Shown here piece by piece: positions 58,854 through 64,000 of a stretch of DNA of 64,000 bases; positions within the stretch are counted from its first letter, which is position 1, and each line of letters opens with the position of its first letter. The notes under the pieces were generated by a model. The model ran no database searches. It was not told where the DNA came from and worked only from the letters and a program-made list of their open reading frames with translations. This DNA comes from Arabidopsis thaliana (lineage: Eukaryota; Streptophyta; Magnoliopsida; Brassicales; Brassicaceae): NCBI RefSeq assembly GCF_000001735.4, contig NC_003075.7, positions 8,495,001-8,559,000 on the forward strand. Direction: 5' to 3'. The position numbers and the translations under genes were made by a program.

Positions 58854-61800
58854 ATGGTGTTTCTCTCTCGCAAAAAGCCTCCACCGCCTCCGTCGTCATC
58901 CTCAGCTGCTCCGTCTCTCAAAATCCCCCAGCCGCAAAAGGAATCCGTTGAGCCCGACGCGGTGGAGAAGATGACTGCCATTCTAGCCGAAGTTGGATGC
59001 ACACTGATGAATCCGTACGGTCCGCCGTGTCTTCCTTCCGATCTACACGCTTTCCGCCGCAATCTCACTGGTCGCTTATCGTCTTTCTCCGCCAATTCCG
59101 GCGAGAGAGATAACGTCGGTGCTCTTTGCTCAGTTTTCGTAGCTGGATTTTCATTGTATATTCAATCTCCGAGTAATCTTCGAAGGTCAGTAAATTCCAA
59201 CTCGAGTTTTCCAAATTAAACCTGAGATTTCATCACTTTGTAATCGGATTTGTTCATATATCGTTGTAGAATGCTTTCTTCTTCTTCAACAACTAAGAGA
59301 GACGAGAGTTTAGTTCGAAATCTCCTGCTTGTATCTCCGATTCAACTCGATATTCAGGAAATGCTACTCGAGAAGCTTCCGGAGTACTTTGATGTAGTTA
59401 CAGGATGTTCTTTGGAGGAAGATGTTGCTCGCCTTATCATCAACCATTTTCGTTGGCTCGATTTCATTGTTAATCCCCATGTGTTCACCGATAAGTTAAT
59501 GCAAGTTCTATCTATTTGTCCTTTGCACTTAAAGAAGGAAATTATTGGATCGTTGCCAGAGATTATTGGGGATCACAACTGTCAAGCTGTGGTTGATTCT
59601 TTAGAAAAGATGCTTCAGGAAGATTCTGCTGTTGTTGTTGCAGTGCTTGATTCTTTCTCCAACCTTAATTTAGATGATCAATTGCAAGAACAGGTGAGGT
59701 TTTGCTTCATTATTGGTTTAAGGTTCTGTATTATACATTGTGTTGATGGAATGCCATTATTTTTTTTTTACTTTCTTAAAGGCGATTACAGTAGCGATAT
59801 CATGTATTAGAACAATCGACGGAGAGCATATGCCGTATCTACTTAGGTTTTTGCTTCTTGCTGCAACTCCTGTAAATGTTAGAAGGATAATCTCCCAGAT
59901 AAGGGAACAGTTGAAATTCACCGGAATGTCACAACCTTGTGCTTCTCAAAATAAACTCAAAGGAAAAGTACCTGCATATAATGCAGAAGGTTCTATTCTC
60001 CATGCTTTAAGATCAAGCCTTCGATTTAAGAATGTAAGTTTGTTTCATTACAGTTGCTTAAGAATGTTTGTCATTTTGTGGCATCACTTTCATTTTCTGT
60101 ATATAGATACTCTGTCAAGAAATTATAAAGGAGCTGAATAGTCTGGAGAAACCTCGAGATTTCAAGGTAATCGATGTATGGCTGCTTATTCTCATGTACA
60201 TGAATGGGGATCCTGTCCGGAAGAGCATCGAGAAGATATTTAAGAAGAAAGTGGTTGATGAATGCATACAAGAGGCCTTGCTTGATCAATGTATAGGTGG
60301 TAATAAAGAGTTTGTGAAGGTGATCTTCATAACAAATTTTGAAAAGTGTCTGATACATGTACTATGTGGGAATGTTCTTTTGTAGAATTAACCCGACTCA
60401 CTCATTGTTCTAGGATAATTTTGCGTCATTTGTTTCTTTGGCTGAACACCTCTTGTCATCCAAAGAAGAAAAGGCAAGGGAAATTGGCTCTCATATCTAT
60501 AGTCGTCTTTTTGAAGAGTTTACTGACAATTATTCAAGACAAGAGGTAAGAACATAATTAACATTTCATCTCTTAGTATAATAAATTTTGCATAACTAGT
60601 CCACTTTTGTTCTAATTCGAATTGGTTGCAGATTCTAGGTGCCCTAGTGACACATGTGGGATCTGATAACAAATTTGAGGTCAGTTCTGTCTTGGAGATG
60701 ATGACAGCTCTGGTGAAAAAATATGCACAGCAACTCCTCCCCTTTTCTTCCCACATAAATGGTATCTCTGGAACTTGTTTGGATATATTACTCACTAATG
60801 CTGATCCATTTACTGTTCTTCTTCTAATATTCTGGCTGTTTTATGTCGTATAGGTATTTTGGACTACTTAGAGGGATTTACTATTGATAATTTGCATAAG
60901 GTGGGCATTTATCTTTGCAATCTGCTTGGTATGACAATCTATTGTATATAAAGTAGACATACTCGCAGGTCTATGAGGTTTTCAGCCTCCTCGCACTATC
61001 AGCTCGTGCAAGTGGTGATTCTTTTCGATCTTCAATCTCAAATGAACTTATGATGATAGTAAGGAAGCAGGTAATATGAATGATCTTGCCTTCGATTTGG
61101 TTTCTTAAGTGATGGCAGCTCACTCCCAGTTGTTTGGTTTTATATTGGCAGGTTAGTCATCCAGACCTCAAGTACAAAAAGATGGGCTTAGTTGGAAGTC
61201 TTAGGATTGTTTCGTCACTTGGGGATGCAAAGAGTGTTCCTGACTTTTCATCATCGCAGGTAACATTCAGCAATTCTTAGTTGTTGATTAAAATTATTTT
61301 CGTACCTCTTTTGTTTCCTATGGGAAGTATGGGGAATCACTCTTATGCCCATTAAAATTTTCATTTAGCAGGTTTCAGATTGTGGGGAGATTTTGGAGCT
61401 CTTAAAGACATCTGTTGAATCTTGCAGACAGTCGAACTTAGCCCTAATTATGTTCTATGATGAATTCGCTACCATTCTTAGCCATAAATTACTTCAACCA
61501 GAAATTATGGAGTGGTGAAGATTTCAGTAACAGTTTATTGCTAGCTTGTTTAGTAGTTTTTAAGGCTACACAGTAATCTTAAGCTTTATCCAGAGTAAAT
61601 TTTATACTGCTTTTCAGGATTGGGAAGCATCTGGGAGAATTTGAGTCGCTTTTTCTAGCCGATCTTGAAAACGAAAAGATGGCCGAAAAGGGTTCATATT
61701 CTGGACTAGAAGGTATCTCTTGATCCTACTTAAATTAATTGAATCTCTTCTGAGCATTGCATGGATTTGATCTCCGTTTCTTTTCTTCTCATCGCTTAGG

Positions 61801-63920
61801 GGATCTTTGGATGAACTTGGATGGTAGTATATCACCAATCTGTTTGAATATTTTGGCCCTGGCATCTTCATCCTCAGAGTTGGTTCTCTGAGATTATCCC
61901 TGCTTTCAGTTACTGTTGAAGATTTCTCTCTGACAACTGTGACTTAATTAAGAGAATCATATTTCCCGCAGGTCCTGTTGTCTGCAGATTCTTCCTTCAA
62001 ATTTTCTTTTGCTATCAACTGTAAGACTTTCTTTCACTTGAAACTGGGAGGTTATTCAAGATATCATAACTAACCTGAATTGTTTTTTGTTTACATTCAG
62101 GTTGAGAGGTTGACAAATGATGGATCCCTTGCCGGGGTTGATGCTCTGCTCGGATGCCCTTTGCACCTTCCTTCTTCAAAGGTGAGGGACTATATTGTCT
62201 TCAAGAAACATATTGCTATGTTTCCAGTAAATGACAAGTGTAGATCTGCACTCCAATCTCTGCACGATGGCAGAACAAAGGCTTCTTATTTTTATTTCGA
62301 ATTTATTACTTTCGTTTGAAAGGACCACTGAAGGGGAATGGTTAGGCATATTTAGAAAAGTTGAAATTCTAAACATGAACCCTGAAAGTAATAGTGATAA
62401 GAAAATACATTCTCCAAAATTATATCTATTTGTACTGTGACTGTTTGCTGATGTTTGACTTTTCTTGTCCAATGTTTAAGTACTTTGCTGCAGCTGGTTG
62501 GCAGTCTCTGGCAAAGAAGCAGAAAGAAATCCTCTCCCTCTCGTTATATTATGCTGCAAACTGGATACGAGAACTCGTTAGTAACATTACCTTGTATATT
62601 CTGCGACCTTGTTATACCATAATTTCTTTTATTTATGTTTTTGCTTTCTGTTGCAGCTGAACGCCTTCAGTTCCCAAATTGATGAAAAAATTGGTTGCAT
62701 TAGTCAGGCTACTGTAAAGGATGTAACAACAAAGCTTCTAAAACGCCTCAGAAATTTAGTGTATGTTCATTCTACTCTGATTCAATCTAAGCTTTGTAAT
62801 GTGCTGCTGTGTTTTACGCTCTTGTTTCAGATGTTTTTGGTCGTCATAAAGCGTATTCGTGATGAAATTCTGATAAAAATAATACTTGGTAAAACAGATT
62901 CTTGGAAAGCTTATTGAGTAATTTGATTACACTATCTCCTCAGTCTCTACCGGAGCTCCACCCTTATTCTGAATCTCATGTAGAACATCCGAGGAAGAAG
63001 AACGAGAAGAGGAAGCTGGACGATGATGCCTCCCAACGCAAGGTAAGCATGAAAAATAACTTGAAAAAATCAAAGCACTCAGATGTGAATGAAAAGCTGC
63101 GACAGCCAACTATTATGGACGCATTCAAGAAAGCAGGAGCAGTGATGAGTCATAGTCAAACACAGTTACGTGGAACCCCTTCCCTTCCATCTATGGATGG
63201 CAGCACAGCAGCGGGGTCAATGGACGAAAATTGTTCTGATAATGAATCTCTAATTGTGAAGATTCCTCAAGTTTCCTCGGCACTTGAAGCTCAAAGATTT
63301 AAGTTCAGGCCTCTTCTTCCTCAATGCCTTTCCATCTTAAATTTTCCAAAGGTCGGCCAATTCAAACCTCTTTATCTGGTTGAATATTAGTATCTACTAC
63401 TCTTTTGAATGATTGTCATAGATACTCTATATAAATATCACATGAATTCACATTGAATTTTAGCCTGAGTTTGTATTACATTATTCTTGGAATGCCATCA
63501 AAGGCAGCACTACCTGTCGTACATAGCTTAAATGTCATCACGAAGCTTATAGGAATGATTAACATTTTTGGCTTTCACATATAGGTTCTAAGCCAAGACA
63601 TGGGCAGCCCTGAGTATAGAGCTGAGGTACCAAGACAAATACCAACATATTCTGTTAAACTTAATTTTGTAGATATGAGAAGTGCTACTTAACGTCTTAT
63701 TATTTTCTTTGCTAGCTGCCTTTGTATTTGTATCTCTTACATGATCTTCACACCAAGCTGGATTGTCTTGTTCCTCCTGGTAAACAACATCCTTTTAAAC
63801 GTGGAAGCGCTCCAGGTTATTTCGGGAGATTCAAATTGGTTGAACTTCTCAACCAAATTAAAAGACTTTTTCCAAGCCTCAGGATACATTTGAATATAGC
63901 TATTTCCTTGCTAATAAGAG
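58854..63920 (+). CDS. FANCD2: Fanconi anemia group D2 protein homologue (3' part outside window)
   Basis: Nineteen exons are visible: 58854-59185, 59270-59693, 59782-60033, 60107-60319, 60414-60545, 60632-60761, 60854-60900, 60969-61070, 61152-61259, 61372-61514, 61618-61712, 61800-61878, 61972-62020, 62101-62181, 62481-62576, 62657-62760, 62898-63351, 63585-63626, 63716-63920. They encode about 1029 residues in one frame. The start has a Pro/Ser-rich tail, then the helical solenoid of FANCD2 (FANCD2-like blocks: FVKVIDVWLLILMY region, DYLEGFTIDNLHK, MMIVRKQVSHPDLKYKKMG, LYYAANWIREL). FANCD2 pairs with FANCI in interstrand crosslink repair and meiotic recombination. A Lys/Glu-rich loop at about 795-860 may be unstructured. 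The last donor (AGAG|GTAAGA) is at the window edge. Confidence 0.93.
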
Positions 63921-64000
63921 GTAAGATAACTGGAGATGATCAACCTGTTGCGAGCTAAAGATATTGATTTAGCTTGTTCTAATGTTGCCTAAATAATCAT

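Overview
This is a plant nuclear chromosome segment. The genes are intron-rich, the introns and spacers are AT-rich, organelle transit peptides are present, and there are two DYW-class pentatricopeptide-repeat (PPR) genes. Gene content, gene order and exact protein lengths match my recollection of Arabidopsis thaliana chromosome 4, about At4g14785 to At4g14970. The locus names come from memory, not from a search. I rebuilt exon structures by hand from GT/GC...AG sites and reading-frame closure. Every complete gene model closes to a whole number of codons.

Left part (1-12.7 kb): a secreted defensin-like peptide gene, the organellar RNA helicase SUV3 (minus), proteasome subunit PBD2 (plus), two lipid-transfer-like secreted protein genes on opposite strands around a repeat-rich spacer, and a small DUF1677 protein. 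Middle part (12.8-28.6 kb): a DYW PPR gene (minus), an HSP20-like gene, a coiled-coil protein of unknown function (minus), the DYW PPR editing factor LOI1/MEF11, OFP11, the plastid translocase subunit SECE1, cytosolic O-acetylserine(thiol)lyase OASA1 (minus), ferredoxin-like FdC1, and FRIGIDA-like FRL4B (minus).

Right part (28.6-64 kb): a 3 kb gene-poor spacer, an F-box/kelch gene (minus), histidine-biosynthesis enzyme HISN5B (minus), a PHD-finger/acetyltransferase-like nuclear protein (minus), a 3 kb spacer with degenerate repeats, SurE phosphatase, copper amine oxidase AO1, the ER protein KMS1, alpha-tubulin TUA6 (minus), cytochrome-b5-like MAPR4, and the DNA-repair gene FANCD2, which runs off the right edge.

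These are independently transcribed housekeeping and regulatory genes, not a pathway cluster. Several are convergent or divergent pairs with short spacers. I found no new multi-gene system, CRISPR array, operon or intact transposon. The most notable signals are three GC-AG introns (two in SUV3, one in KMS1), local duplications of promoter or exon-edge sequence (LTP-like gene, HISN5B, AO1 intron, FANCD2 upstream), apparent absence of the canonical monoubiquitination lysine in FANCD2, a probable 3'-UTR intron with a short open tail behind the F-box gene, and one unexplained open segment between KMS1 and TUA6.
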